DNA of 64,000 nucleotides from Maribacter_C sp947494565 (GCF_047345415.1 NZ_JBLFEP010000003.1:744001-808000); one strand, 5' to 3'; shown: positions 1 through 8,480, counted from the first letter of the stretch. Notes: generated by a model not told the origin, from the letters alone. Numbers and translations are program-made.

Positions 1-1
1 T

Positions 2-157
2 CGATTGAACGAACGGCCTGAACTTAAAGATCAATTGAGGTCTTCGTTTCCTACGACCTTAGACTCCATAAGTACTCCAATCTTCAATCTTGGGGGTCGC
101 TTATACACCCGTATCGAAGACTACGATCAACTGCTTGAGAAGCTAAAGCAAGATTAA
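2..157 (+). CDS. 3' end of an unidentified protein-coding gene
   Basis: An open frame enters from the left edge and stops at TAA 155-157, giving 51 residues that end in RLYTRIEDYDQLLEKLKQD. The composition is ordinary and the frame runs clean to its stop. The tail faintly resembles the C-terminus of class V PLP-dependent aminotransferases, where an R-[IL]-[SY]-T stretch is followed by an acidic, Tyr-containing helix. That is only a suggestion, because the catalytic part lies outside the window. It converges on the minus-strand lipoprotein gene with no gap and no clear terminator between them. Confidence 0.6.
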   Translation, partial: RLNERPELKDQLRSSFPTTLDSISTPIFNLGGRLYTRIEDYDQLLEKLKQD

Positions 158-1291
158 CTACTTGATGCTTTCTTGGCGTACGGCAAAATCAAAGGAGGCT
201 TTACCCTGAGTTGCCATCCAAAAGTTGTTTGAACTGCCCCAATTATCGGGGGCGGCCGGTCTTGAAAAATTCTCCAAGTCGGTATTGATGGTATCGATCC
301 GCTCATCGGACAACATTTCCTTAGAAATAATTACGGCCAGGGCGTTAAATGCTTTCTGTGAATTTTCATAAGAAGGAATACGCGCGCCATGTTCCATGAT
401 CAGGGCTTCGGGCGTATAGGTATCGATAGCCTCTGCAGTAAATTCACCGGCACTTGATCCGGGTTGAGGATTCACCGCTACCTGTACGGATTCTAGTTCG
501 TTAGAGGGAATCAATCCCATTAAATACAATTCCAGGTTACCATACGGCACTGAGTTGCCGCCATTGGCGAAGCTGCCAAAACCATTGGTTCCGTTCATTT
601 GGCCCCTGTAGGTATTGCTACCCAAATCTTGCAGCGCATCAAAACCTCCGAGCTGCCCGGCCGTACTGGCATACCCCCAATGTCCGCCTACTGTGGTCGG
701 TATGAAGCCTTTATTTCCCCAGGTATGTGCAATTTCATGCAAGAAAGGTCCCGATTTCACATACTCACTGCGGGGCATGTAAATAATACTTTGTAATCGG
801 TCCGTTGCACCGTAAGCCGCAGCACCATTATAAGTGCTGTTACCAAGGCCCTGAACTTTGTTCTGAACGGAGGTGGAACGTCCATAGAACAAATCGGGCG
901 GTTGCGTGGCTTCAACAGAGAGAATGATCAAAAAGTCGAAGTCATCGTTCATATGTTCGTATACTTTATTGGAGACTAGTTTAAGGTCTCCCTCACCTTC
1001 AATAAATGCATCATAATCGGAAGATGATAAAACCAGATTGACGAGTCTCCTGTCTTCATGGAGGACAAAGCCTGATTCGAAGCTTATCCCACCTGTTGCC
1101 GGTTCTTCTGTACTTTCCGGATTCTCTGGCGTACTCATCGGATCCTCTGCTGGATTTTCAACAGCATCAGAGACCACGTCTTCAATTTCAGTAATTGCAT
1201 CGGTACTACAGGCAATCAACAAAACGAAAACGGCCATCATCGAACTTGCTCGCAAGAAGATCTTTTTATCCAATTCAGTGAAATAGTGCAT
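158..1291 (-). CDS. SPII lipoprotein with an HExxH metalloprotease-like motif
   Basis: This is a 377-residue predicted lipoprotein. A hydrophobic segment ends in the lipobox LIAC with the lipidated Cys at residue 28. An acidic Pro/Glu/Thr-rich linker follows (about 30-68), typical of a surface tether. The globular part carries LHEIAHTWG at residues 184-192. This is an HExxH zinc motif (H185, E186, H189), the signature of zincin metallopeptidases. A Gly-rich stretch (GGHWGYAS) follows and could supply the third ligand. I do not recognise the family. The start at 1291 leaves a long n-region, and Met18 is an alternative. A peptidase activity is inferred from the motif alone. Confidence 0.75.
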   Translation of the reverse strand: MHYFTELDKKIFLRASSMMAVFVLLIACSTDAITEIEDVVSDAVENPAEDPMSTPENPESTEEPATGGISFESGFVLHEDRRLVNLVLSSSDYDAFIEGEGDLKLVSNKVYEHMNDDFDFLIILSVEATQPPDLFYGRSTSVQNKVQGLGNSTYNGAAAYGATDRLQSIIYMPRSEYVKSGPFLHEIAHTWGNKGFIPTTVGGHWGYASTAGQLGGFDALQDLGSNTYRGQMNGTNGFGSFANGGNSVPYGNLELYLMGLIPSNELESVQVAVNPQPGSSAGEFTAEAIDTYTPEALIMEHGARIPSYENSQKAFNALAVIISKEMLSDERIDTINTDLENFSRPAAPDNWGSSNNFWMATQGKASFDFAVRQESIK

Positions 1292-1664
1292 AGGACATTA
1301 ATTATAGGTAACAGTATAACACCATTTTGAACAACTTATTTTCAAAGTACTACAGAAATCGATGTATGGTCATCTAGGGGTTGGGTTCTCCCCTATTTCA
1401 TTGCCATTAGTACTAAATATGAGCTCTTCAGAAAAGATATTACGGAAATAAATGTTAAATCGTAGAAATACACATTTTATGCAACTAACACATAATCAAT
1501 ATTTTAAATAAATTATAGATTTTGCAAATGTTAAATTTTAATAAATATAGTACCTTTTTATGCATAGTACTGTAACAAAATAAATACTATGTCGTCTTTT
1601 AGTTGTAAGTCAATTAGAAACAATCTCATATAGCGCTCAGTAGCTGTATCAAAAAATAATCATC
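1292..1664. other. AT-rich intergenic region and leader of the micro-ORF cassette
   Basis: This stretch is very AT-rich, especially 1430-1580, and separates the minus-strand lipoprotein from the plus-strand micro-ORFs. It probably holds divergent promoters. A TACCTTTT element near 1551-1558 is close to the Bacteroidota -7 consensus TAnnTTTG, but no well-spaced -33 element is obvious. A 14-codon ORF (1589-1633, MSSFSCKSIRNNLI) could be a leader peptide, with nothing beyond its open frame to support it. Confidence 0.3.
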
Positions 1665-1787
1665 ATGAAAAAATTACACAGACATCAATTACGTCCCGAA
1701 TTATATTATAGAATAGGTTTTGGTTGGAATACCGATAGATGGTATGACCATAAAATCGAAACTAAAAGAACCACAGTAACCTTTTAA
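1665..1787 (+). CDS. Micro-ORF 1 of a tandem cassette, 40 residues, WNTDRWY core
   Basis: A 40-codon ORF starts at ATG 1665 and stops at TAA 1785-1787. The peptide is basic and aromatic, with GFGWNTDRWY at residues 18-27. Its WN-T-x-R-x-Y core matches the WN-S-x-R-x-Y core of the next two ORFs, though it carries 13 further residues after it. The start follows AAAAAATAATCATC, almost the same A-rich leader as in front of ORF 2. There is no signal peptide or membrane segment. Shared motif, shared leader and shared orientation argue that it is translated. The function is unknown. Confidence 0.55.
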   Translation: MKKLHRHQLRPELYYRIGFGWNTDRWYDHKIETKRTTVTF

Positions 1788-1800
1788 CAATCATCAATCT

Positions 1801-1976
1801 ACCTGATCATCAGGTTCAAAAAATAAGCATCATGGAAACCTTGAACAAGTACCAAGTAAGACGGACATCGGAAATTTCTAAAAGCGATATCTGGAATAGC
1901 AGAAGACGATACAGCTAAATCGTATCCCTTTAACATCAATCAAATCAATCATCATCAATCTGCCTACCCCCGTAGG
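1801..1976 (+). repeat. Repeated intercistronic hairpins of the micro-ORF cassette
   Basis: Between ORFs 1 and 2 lies ACCTGATCATCAGGT (1801-1815), a perfect inverted repeat with a 3-nt loop. Between ORFs 2 and 3 lies CCTACCCCCGTAGG (1963-1976), a 5-bp stem with a 4-nt loop. Each is preceded by a CATCAATC-type sequence and followed by an A-rich leader ending in GCATCATG or ACAGCATG. The same order in both gaps suggests duplication of a whole ORF-hairpin-leader unit. They could be RNA stability or processing elements. Confidence 0.5.
1832..1918 (+). CDS. Micro-ORF 2 of a tandem cassette, 28 residues, IWNSRRRY tail
   Basis: A 28-codon ORF (ATG 1832, TAA 1916-1918) starts MET and ends IWNSRRRYS. 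It aligns without gaps to micro-ORF 3, with 15 of 28 residues identical by eye (MET, Q8, R10, E14, S16-K17, I20 to S23, R25 to Y27). Conservation is concentrated in the C-terminal IWNS-[RK]-RRY block. Conservation of protein sequence at equal length is the main evidence that it is a real gene. It is strongly basic, has no secretion signal, and matches no family I know. Confidence 0.6.
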   Translation: METLNKYQVRRTSEISKSDIWNSRRRYS

Positions 1977-1995
1977 TCCCCAAAAAACGAACAGC

Positions 1996-2082
1996 ATGGA
2001 AACTAAAAGCGATCATCAATCAAGAGAAGTATTTGAATCATCTAAAACACGGATTTGGAATTCCAAAAGGCGTTATCGATAG
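1996..2082 (+). CDS. Micro-ORF 3 of a tandem cassette, 28 residues, IWNSKRRY tail
   Basis: A 28-codon ORF (ATG 1996, TAG 2080-2082) starts METKSDHQSR and ends IWNSKRRYR. It is the paralogue of micro-ORF 2: same length, same MET start and same tail, with Arg/Lys exchange only inside the basic block. It is the last gene of the cassette and is followed 23 nt later by a strong terminator, so the three ORFs look like one short transcript. The function is unknown. Confidence 0.6.
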   Translation: METKSDHQSREVFESSKTRIWNSKRRYR

Positions 2083-2105
2083 TATTCGAATACCAGTTAC
2101 ATCAA

Positions 2106-2139
2106 AAAAAGGCCCGGCATTAAAATGTCGGGCCTTTTT
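2106..2139. terminator. Bidirectional intrinsic terminator
   Basis: A stem built on AAAAAGGCCCGGCAT and ATGTCGGGCCTTTTT with a TAAA loop has an A tract on one side and a T tract on the other. It sits between the micro-ORF cassette (plus) and the lipoprotein gene (minus) and can serve both. Confidence 0.9.
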
Positions 2140-2167
2140 ATTCGAAAGAACTGATGCCTTTCGTTAT

Positions 2168-2974
2168 TTAGTCTTTTAGCGAAATCTCTTCTTTCGTTCC
2201 ATCAGGATACGTCATATCGGCCATCTCATCGCAGGTACCATCACCAAAATCAATGACCACTTCAAGTCCATTTTTAGCTAAGGCCATCACCCCTTTACCG
2301 ACATATTCACAACCGAAGTTCGCGATTAAATCGGACGAAACCCGTACGGTATACGTTTGACCATCTGCTTTAACGGTCCAGTCTCCGGCAATGGTCAATG
2401 CACTATTGGCAAAATTTTCAAAGTCAAATAGAATTGCGAAGGTTTTAGTTCCTGCTTCTTCAATAACCGAACCATCCGCCAATTTGATGCTCATATCGCT
2501 TACTATAGTGAACGAAACATTCTCATTTTCTCCATTTCCGTTCATGGTGAAGCTACGAGTACCGTTAATTACATATTCTCCTACGCTAAGGTCAGTATAT
2601 GTGGCCATAAATGCAGTAGACTCCTCCCCTTCCTTATAGGTAACGGTCAGAACTCCATTCAACTCCTCTTCTCCTTCTTCAACGGTACAATTGTCAAAAG
2701 TCACCGTGAAGCCAGTATCCGTGAATGTGGTCGCGTAGCAATCTTCGTTTTTAGACGAGTACTTTGCCGATCCTTGATCGAAGATATCGGTAATCACCCC
2801 ATCAGCAGCACTTGAAAACTCATCTGTTTCTAAAATAGTCTGTACTTCAGTAGTAGTCACTTTCTGATTTAAGTCAATTGGGTTGTCCTCATTATCCTTG
2901 TCACAGCTAAATGTGAAAGCAAGCACTCCACTTAAAAGTAGTGCTTTTGCAGTAGCACGCATTGGTTTGTTCAT
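2168..2974 (-). CDS. Hypothetical SPII lipoprotein
   Basis: This is a 268-residue protein with a signal peptide ending in the lipobox-like FTFSC (Cys24) and an acidic linker DKDNEDNPID, as usual for Bacteroidota surface or periplasmic lipoproteins. The mature part is rich in Thr, Val, Glu and Gly. Alternating patterns predict an all-beta fold, with Cys pairs (ENEDCYATTF and TFDNCTVE, then NFGCEYVG and GDGTCDEM) that may form disulfides. I do not recognise the family. It stands alone, ending at the bidirectional terminator near 2120. Confidence 0.8.
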   Translation of the reverse strand: MNKPMRATAKALLLSGVLAFTFSCDKDNEDNPIDLNQKVTTTEVQTILETDEFSSAADGVITDIFDQGSAKYSSKNEDCYATTFTDTGFTVTFDNCTVEEGEEELNGVLTVTYKEGEESTAFMATYTDLSVGEYVINGTRSFTMNGNGENENVSFTIVSDMSIKLADGSVIEEAGTKTFAILFDFENFANSALTIAGDWTVKADGQTYTVRVSSDLIANFGCEYVGKGVMALAKNGLEVVIDFGDGTCDEMADMTYPDGTKEEISLKD

Positions 2975-3200
2975 TGTAAAAAATTTTGGGTTATACTACT
3001 TCCCAAAACGCGTACAAGTTAGTTTTAGTGCTTTATCTTCATGCATTCAACACTGTAAACCAAGATTTTAACAAAAAAACCGATGAACGGCACTTTTCGG
3101 TGTGACTTTAAGGTTTTTAGGCGGAAACCGCTACTGGTTAGTGGCGAGATCTTTTGGAAGAAAGTCCTTTTTAAACGTATGAAATGGCCAACCATTTGGG

Positions 3201-4439
3201 TTATCGCTTCAACAAAAAGTATCCCTTGACCTTTGGTGCGTTCAATAGGTCTAATTCATACCAATAGGAATCTGAGGGTAAAGTCTTTCCATTCAGGGTG
3301 CCATCCCACACCTGCCGACCTTCCATTTGCTTGACCAGCATACCAAATCGATTAAAAATAGATACTTTTTGCACCGTGATATCCTCGATTTGATTTATGG
3401 CCCACGTATCGTTGAAGCCATCGTTATTGGGAGTGAAAAATGTGGGCACCAATCTTTTCAGTGCATCTGAGGAAATAAGCTCCACTACAAATGAACTGAT
3501 TGGGCAAGATTGAGAACTCAATCCATCGCTATAGGAGTTGATTTTGACATAAATACGCGCGCCTTTAGGAAGTTCATCTTCCAACGTAATGAAATCTATA
3601 TTTCCTACATCTAGATTATTAACGATATCACCGCCACCGCTGGTGGTTCCTACAGTTACCTGATACCCGTCTACATCATCCACTTCTTCCCACGCTATAC
3701 GGGTACTTGGGCTGACTCCAATGGCATTGTTCATGGGCAGGGTGAGTACCGGGCACTCTGGTCCTGGTGGACCATCGCCTGTGGTAAAGCTGATGAATCC
3801 GCAATCTTCAGCCCTTCCTTCATCATTAAATGGAATGACTTTTACATAATACTTCGTTCTAGGCTCAAAATCAGGCGGCTTGAAGTTGGTACCATTACCA
3901 ACCTCGACTTCATTAAGTAAAAAAATGCCGTTGGGATCTTTAATCCGAATGGTCATTAAATAGCCCGTGGCGTTAAAATCACGAATCCAGGTGATGTTTT
4001 GATTTACAGGGACAAGTTCTGTACCATCGAACGGATTTATGATTTCGGTACACCGAGGCAAACCGGAGCTTCTCGTGGTAAAACTTGTTTCGGCGCAGGA
4101 GGTGTTTTCGTCCGTAGCGTTATAGGGCACTATAGTCACATAAAGCAATCTTAGGGAAGGGAGGTTGCCATCGGGTCTATACATGGTAACATTGCCGACA
4201 TCGAAATCGTCTAAAACATCGTTTCCTCCCGGTGATCGTCCAATGGTCAATCGATAACCCGTGGCATTCGCGGACGCCGGCCATTCTAAAACGACATCGA
4301 CGGGTATGTCGGTGCTTCCATCCGCAGGTAAGGACAAGAGGGTACAATCAGGTGTCTGAGCAACACTTGATATACAGGTCAGAACAACTATCCATACAAT
4401 CGTCCGACGCAACGATTGAAAAGTAATCGACATTTTCAT
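3201..4439 (-). CDS. T9SS cargo protein: three FN3/Ig-like repeats plus type B sorting domain
   Basis: This is a 412-residue secreted protein. A signal peptide (residues 1-28, ending SSVAQ) is followed by three repeats of about 95 residues (roughly 31-122, 128-220 and 227-317). Each has the pattern Cys, L-P-x-[DN]-[GN], W, GY-x-[LV]-T, DVGN and a closing Cys. The C-terminal 85 residues, starting VPTFFTPNNDGFNDTW, form a gliding-motility-associated (CHU_C, TIGR04131-type) domain. This is the sorting signal for the type IX secretion system and surface attachment. It is probably an adhesin or matrix protein, as no catalytic domain is visible. The gene is monocistronic. Confidence 0.88.
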   Translation of the reverse strand: MKMSITFQSLRRTIVWIVVLTCISSVAQTPDCTLLSLPADGSTDIPVDVVLEWPASANATGYRLTIGRSPGGNDVLDDFDVGNVTMYRPDGNLPSLRLLYVTIVPYNATDENTSCAETSFTTRSSGLPRCTEIINPFDGTELVPVNQNITWIRDFNATGYLMTIRIKDPNGIFLLNEVEVGNGTNFKPPDFEPRTKYYVKVIPFNDEGRAEDCGFISFTTGDGPPGPECPVLTLPMNNAIGVSPSTRIAWEEVDDVDGYQVTVGTTSGGGDIVNNLDVGNIDFITLEDELPKGARIYVKINSYSDGLSSQSCPISSFVVELISSDALKRLVPTFFTPNNDGFNDTWAINQIEDITVQKVSIFNRFGMLVKQMEGRQVWDGTLNGKTLPSDSYWYELDLLNAPKVKGYFLLKR

Positions 4440-4708
4440 AGTCTTAGTTTTGGTCGTAGACCAGTAGCTAAAATTGCAATGAATGCCTTTTTTGAACTGT
4501 TTGTACCCGCAACTACCTCAAAATATATGAAATTTCGCAAGCGTTATAAAACTGTGGATATTCATAGCAATTTTTAAATATAACCAAAAAATGCTACTGC
4601 GGGTCGGTCGCTCTGTTTCGTGGAACCTTAAGTAGGCCCACAAGATAAACACCTGCTAGGGTACATAAAAAGGGGAAGTGGTTTATGAAATAGGACTAGA
4701 TATTGCGA

Positions 4709-5161
4709 TTATATTTTTTTAACGCGAACGGCATTCATGCCCTTCATGCCTTTTTCAAGCTCAAAGCTCACCTTATCGCTCTCCATAATTTCATCGATAA
4801 GACCACTTACATGGACAAAATACTTCTCTTGGTTCTCAGAATCGGTAATAAAACCAAAGCCTTTTGAAGTATCAAAGAAAGCGACCCTTCCATTTCGGAT
4901 CGGATCTTCTTCTTCCTGCTCTTCTTTTTTGGGAATACCCAATACGATGCTTTCAGCGTCTACTTTAACCTTTTTGGTAGGGTCAGGCGGGACATCCGTA
5001 AAATGTCCATTTTCATCTACGTACACCAACATATCCTCTAAGGAAGCGCCACTTTTGGAGTTTGCTTGACGTTCCGCTTTCTTTTTTGCTTTTTCTTCCC
5101 TTTTCTTTAAACGTTTCTTTTCACGTTCCTTTTTACCATAGGTTTCTTGAGCTCTAGCCAT
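4709..5161 (-). CDS. Cold-shock domain protein with a highly charged N-terminal extension
   Basis: This is a 150-residue protein. Residues 1-40 are almost all Lys, Arg, Glu and Ala (KKEREKKRLKKREEKAKKK), a predicted charged helix. Residues 88-150 form a cold-shock domain with the RNP1-like KGFGFI and RNP2-like YFVHVS motifs, so it should bind single-stranded RNA or DNA as a chaperone. Typical CspA proteins are about 70 residues; the longer form with a basic N-terminus is common in Flavobacteriaceae. Starting at the ATG at 5161 gives the natural MARAQETYGKK N-terminus. It is a stand-alone gene. Confidence 0.88.
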   Translation of the reverse strand: MARAQETYGKKEREKKRLKKREEKAKKKAERQANSKSGASLEDMLVYVDENGHFTDVPPDPTKKVKVDAESIVLGIPKKEEQEEEDPIRNGRVAFFDTSKGFGFITDSENQEKYFVHVSGLIDEIMESDKVSFELEKGMKGMNAVRVKKI

Positions 5162-5463
5162 ATAAAATCAATCTGTTTTTTTAGTTGTATTTGCTTTCCA
5201 CATAAGGGAAGTCATTGAAATTTGAAAAGGACTAGTGGGAAAAGACTATACAATCGAATTACCTAAGTGCGAATCCAGTTTTGACAATAACCTTGAGAGC
5301 AATGCTGTCTCGTGTCAATTATGCTTAACTCAAATATAGGTCGATAGCGCCGTTCACACAAGTTCTTCGCCCTATTTTTTGGTCTGTAACCCACTCGATA
5401 GTGATTCGTACTACAGAAATAACGGGTTTCATGGTAATTTTTTGGTTCAACATACGTTATAAA

Positions 5464-5473
5464 TCGTATACGA
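5464..5473. promoter_or_regulatory. Candidate GntR-family operator, TCGTATACGA palindrome
   Basis: A perfect 10-bp palindrome lies 17 nt before the GntR regulator start codon. It fits the GntR-family operator pattern, a GT half-site facing an AC half-site (TnGT...ACnA). Its place in the regulator's own leader suggests autoregulation. This is inference from sequence and position. Confidence 0.45.
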
Positions 5474-5490
5474 TATACTATATTGGGGCA

Positions 5491-6126
5491 ATGATCAAAA
5501 AGACCATTTTCAGGGACCAAGTGCGTGAACATCTGTTACAGGAAATGCGAATGGGGAATTTGCAAGAGGGTCAGACCATTAATTTAGCGGCCCTTGCCAG
5601 ACAATTGGATGTCAGTGTCACTCCCATACGTGAGGCATTGACTCAGCTACAGCAAAGCCGTATTATCACGGCCATACCAAATCGCGGGTTTATTATTTCA
5701 GAATTGAGTTTGAAGGAAGCCCAGGATCTCTACGATCTGGTAGCCGACCTTGAAGTGCTTGCCATTGAAAATTCGACTTTTGATGAGGCCGCTATCCTTA
5801 ACCTTAAAAATCAGCAAAGCGTTTTCAAAAATGCAGAGGATACGATTTCACGCATAAGTGCGAAATTGGAGTTTCATCGCCTCTTAACCAAGAATTACAA
5901 AAATACCCTGGCACAACGTATTCTCGAGGACCTGAAAATACGGATCTTCTTTTACGAACGTGAGTTTATGGCGGATGATCTTTTGTATTCTAAATCGGAC
6001 AACCAACACGATGCGATCATATCGGCAATTGAGGACGACAATGTGCCCACCGCTGCCCTAGTGCTAAAAATGAATTGGATGTTGATTTTAGACTATATTC
6101 AAAAACAATTGCTAGAGGTGCTTTAA
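5491..6126 (+). CDS. GntR-family transcriptional regulator (FadR/FCD-like)
   Basis: This is a 211-residue DNA-binding regulator. Residues 5-65 form the winged helix of GntR proteins (LAALARQLDVSVTPIREALT, then the wing ITAIPNRGFIISEL). The rest is an all-helical ligand domain of the FCD type (EAQDLYDLVADLEVLAIE, a HRLL segment, and a C-terminal HDAII motif with possible metal-binding His). I chose the ATG at 5491 because the open frame upstream codes for an implausible 30-residue extension across the promoter and palindrome. It converges with the acylase gene, overlapping by 4 nt. The ligand is unknown. Confidence 0.88.
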   Translation: MIKKTIFRDQVREHLLQEMRMGNLQEGQTINLAALARQLDVSVTPIREALTQLQQSRIITAIPNRGFIISELSLKEAQDLYDLVADLEVLAIENSTFDEAAILNLKNQQSVFKNAEDTISRISAKLEFHRLLTKNYKNTLAQRILEDLKIRIFFYEREFMADDLLYSKSDNQHDAIISAIEDDNVPTAALVLKMNWMLILDYIQKQLLEVL

Positions 6127-8480
6127 TCCTTTTCATTTTTAGGAACAAGAAGTGTCTTTTCTTGGGTGACCCCGTTTATTTTTTCTCTGGAAAAATACGC
6201 CGGAAAATAGTCATTCTGGGCCCATAGTTCAAAGAGATTGTCATAATAGGGGCTTTGTACATCTTCGGATTGACCTGGCGAATTGATCATCAAGGCCTTA
6301 TCCCAATCACCGAGATCGGTGATAAACTTAAAGGTGGCCCCACTGATCTGATTATCATTGTTTCCGGTAGAATTGGGTGTAAAACTATTCCCGCCACGCG
6401 GTAATACCTCTAAATCAACTACGGCACGTAGGCTATCCCCTATAAATGGAGACAAGGCATTTTTCATCGTGGTATGTTTGAACTTGGCCTGTCCGTACTG
6501 CCATTTTTTGATATCCGGCCCTAGTTTTTCTTCGAGCCTATCGATGGTTCGATCAAACGTCCTTTGCAAGAATTCAGCTTTGTCCAGTTTTTTAAAATCA
6601 GGTCCAAACGCCGTTCCCTTGGACACTAACCACATATTTATTTTTTCCAACTGGAGCGATATCAACCCCGCTACTTCCTTGGGCACAAAAGCCGCTTCCG
6701 CTTCTTCGCGCACAACGCGTTCCCACATTGCATAAACGGCAGCACCAATGGCTTCCTCGCTTAATACATAGTTCCAATCCAATAGCATGTTCTTGGCTTC
6801 CTTGGCAAGCGTTGTTTTTGTCTCGACCTGCTTAAGTAGCGGTACCAAGGTCCTTGCCGGAACCGAAAAATAATCGGATTGCAGCGTAACCATGTCGTCT
6901 ATTGTGAACGGTTTGTCCTCGGAAAGTACTTCAGCAATGCGCTGCCCGCGATAAGAGTCAGCCCAGATGTAGTTCAACGTTTCTTGATACGCGTAGTCCT
7001 TTGGTGTCACATCCTCATTAGCAGTGGCCAAAAAACCTTTTGCCGGGTTGTAGCTATTCGGTCGTTTTTCAATAGGTAAATAGCCATTCCAATCATGACT
7101 GCCATCACCAGGCACGGGTACCAGACCACTATGGGTCTTTCGTATGGGCGTAATACCAACGGCCTGCCAACCGATATTACCGTTCGTATCGGCCCATATC
7201 ATATTTTCAGCGGGAATATTACTATATGTGCATGCTTCCCTGAATTCTTCCCAGGTCTTGGATTGATCCATCCGAAGCGAGGCCAAATACGGTGCCCCGC
7301 CTTGCTCAAGCCAAGCGCATTTGACGGCATAGGCCTTCTGGTTCACCGAATCGATATAGGTCACAGGTCCGTGAACCGTATAGCGCAAGGTGGTCTTGAC
7401 CGGAACTTGCCCCTTCACCTTGATTTCATCTTCGATTTCAGTCATGGATACCCATTCCCCTTTGTAGTTGTATTGAGCAAGATTTTCGGGGTTCAAATCA
7501 TAGACATAAAGATCTTCGCCGTCCGTTCTGAATATGGTGAGGCCCCATGCCCCATATTCGTTATGACCTATGGACACACCTGGGATTTCCGGCTCGCCCC
7601 CACCTATAACATTCCATCCTGGGGCTACTAAATGCACACTATATCGTAAAGAGGGCAAGGCCACGCGACGGTGTGGATCATTGGCCAACATAGGCGCCCC
7701 ACTGGCGGTTTTAGACCCAGTGAGCACCCAATTGTTGCTGCCATCATCTAAATAATCCTTGTCGATATCCCGTTCTTCAAAAGTGACCCCGGTGGCATAC
7801 GCCTTATGGACGGCCAAAATATCCTCGGAAAGCAAATTCGCATCTATTTTGGGGTCCAAGGTAATATTGGGATCGTTGGGATGAAACCACATGAGTTCTT
7901 TGACCTTCTCCTCTCCTATTCTTGCAACGGCCATTCCGTATTGTAGCTCCCTATTGACGTTTCCTTTCAGTCCCTGATGCCTTGAAATAACGACATCGGG
8001 AGTCCACTTTCCCGGTTGGATGTCCAAAACCTTAAATTCCAAAGGAAGTTTTTCGGGTGTCTTCAAAATCTCGGAGATGTAGGCATTGACCCCTTCCGTG
8101 TAGGCATGGATGATTTGCGAGCCTTGCGGATGGTAGTGATTCAATTCTTCTTCCAAATCGCCCCGAAACTGAAATAAGCGGGTTCCGATATCCCGTTGGA
8201 GTTCGTCAGGGCCTAAAATTTCCGCCACGGTCCCCGTAGCCTGTCTTCGCCAAATCTCAAATTGAAAAAGGCGGTCTTTGGCCGCAGCGTAGCCCTGAGT
8301 AAAGAATAGGTCGTGTTGATTCCCTGCATAGATATGGTTCACGCCCCACTTATCCCTCAGGATTTCCACCGGTGAAGTGAGGCCCTCCATTTCGATCGAA
8401 CCCTCTTTATCCTCTGTTGTTTTACAAGAGGCTATAAAAAGAAAAAGCAAGAAAAGGCGATAAAAAGCAGCTGGTGTCAT
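6123..8480 (-). CDS. Penicillin acylase family protein (Ntn hydrolase), lipoprotein
   Basis: This 785-residue enzyme of the penicillin amidase/acyl-homoserine-lactone acylase superfamily hydrolyses amide bonds. It starts with a lipoprotein signal (FIASC, Cys19). The alpha chain holds QGYAAAKDRLFQFE (62-75). The autocatalytic cleavage site is DDGSNNWVLTGSKT, making Ser248 the N-terminal nucleophile of the beta chain. Further family motifs are ANDPHRRVALPS, GVSIGHNEYGAWGLT, and NIPAENMIWADTNGNIGW near the middle. The C-terminal GGNSFTPNSTGNN part matches the beta chain end. Full length. The substrate cannot be read from sequence; N-acyl amino acids or AHLs are typical for the family. Confidence 0.92.
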   Translation of the reverse strand: MTPAAFYRLFLLFLFIASCKTTEDKEGSIEMEGLTSPVEILRDKWGVNHIYAGNQHDLFFTQGYAAAKDRLFQFEIWRRQATGTVAEILGPDELQRDIGTRLFQFRGDLEEELNHYHPQGSQIIHAYTEGVNAYISEILKTPEKLPLEFKVLDIQPGKWTPDVVISRHQGLKGNVNRELQYGMAVARIGEEKVKELMWFHPNDPNITLDPKIDANLLSEDILAVHKAYATGVTFEERDIDKDYLDDGSNNWVLTGSKTASGAPMLANDPHRRVALPSLRYSVHLVAPGWNVIGGGEPEIPGVSIGHNEYGAWGLTIFRTDGEDLYVYDLNPENLAQYNYKGEWVSMTEIEDEIKVKGQVPVKTTLRYTVHGPVTYIDSVNQKAYAVKCAWLEQGGAPYLASLRMDQSKTWEEFREACTYSNIPAENMIWADTNGNIGWQAVGITPIRKTHSGLVPVPGDGSHDWNGYLPIEKRPNSYNPAKGFLATANEDVTPKDYAYQETLNYIWADSYRGQRIAEVLSEDKPFTIDDMVTLQSDYFSVPARTLVPLLKQVETKTTLAKEAKNMLLDWNYVLSEEAIGAAVYAMWERVVREEAEAAFVPKEVAGLISLQLEKINMWLVSKGTAFGPDFKKLDKAEFLQRTFDRTIDRLEEKLGPDIKKWQYGQAKFKHTTMKNALSPFIGDSLRAVVDLEVLPRGGNSFTPNSTGNNDNQISGATFKFITDLGDWDKALMINSPGQSEDVQSPYYDNLFELWAQNDYFPAYFSREKINGVTQEKTLLVPKNEKD

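Noticed and set aside
5401..5490. Thirty extra codons before the GntR regulator
   Set aside because: They run through an AT-rich promoter-like region and the TCGTATACGA palindrome; the winged helix begins right after ATG 5491.
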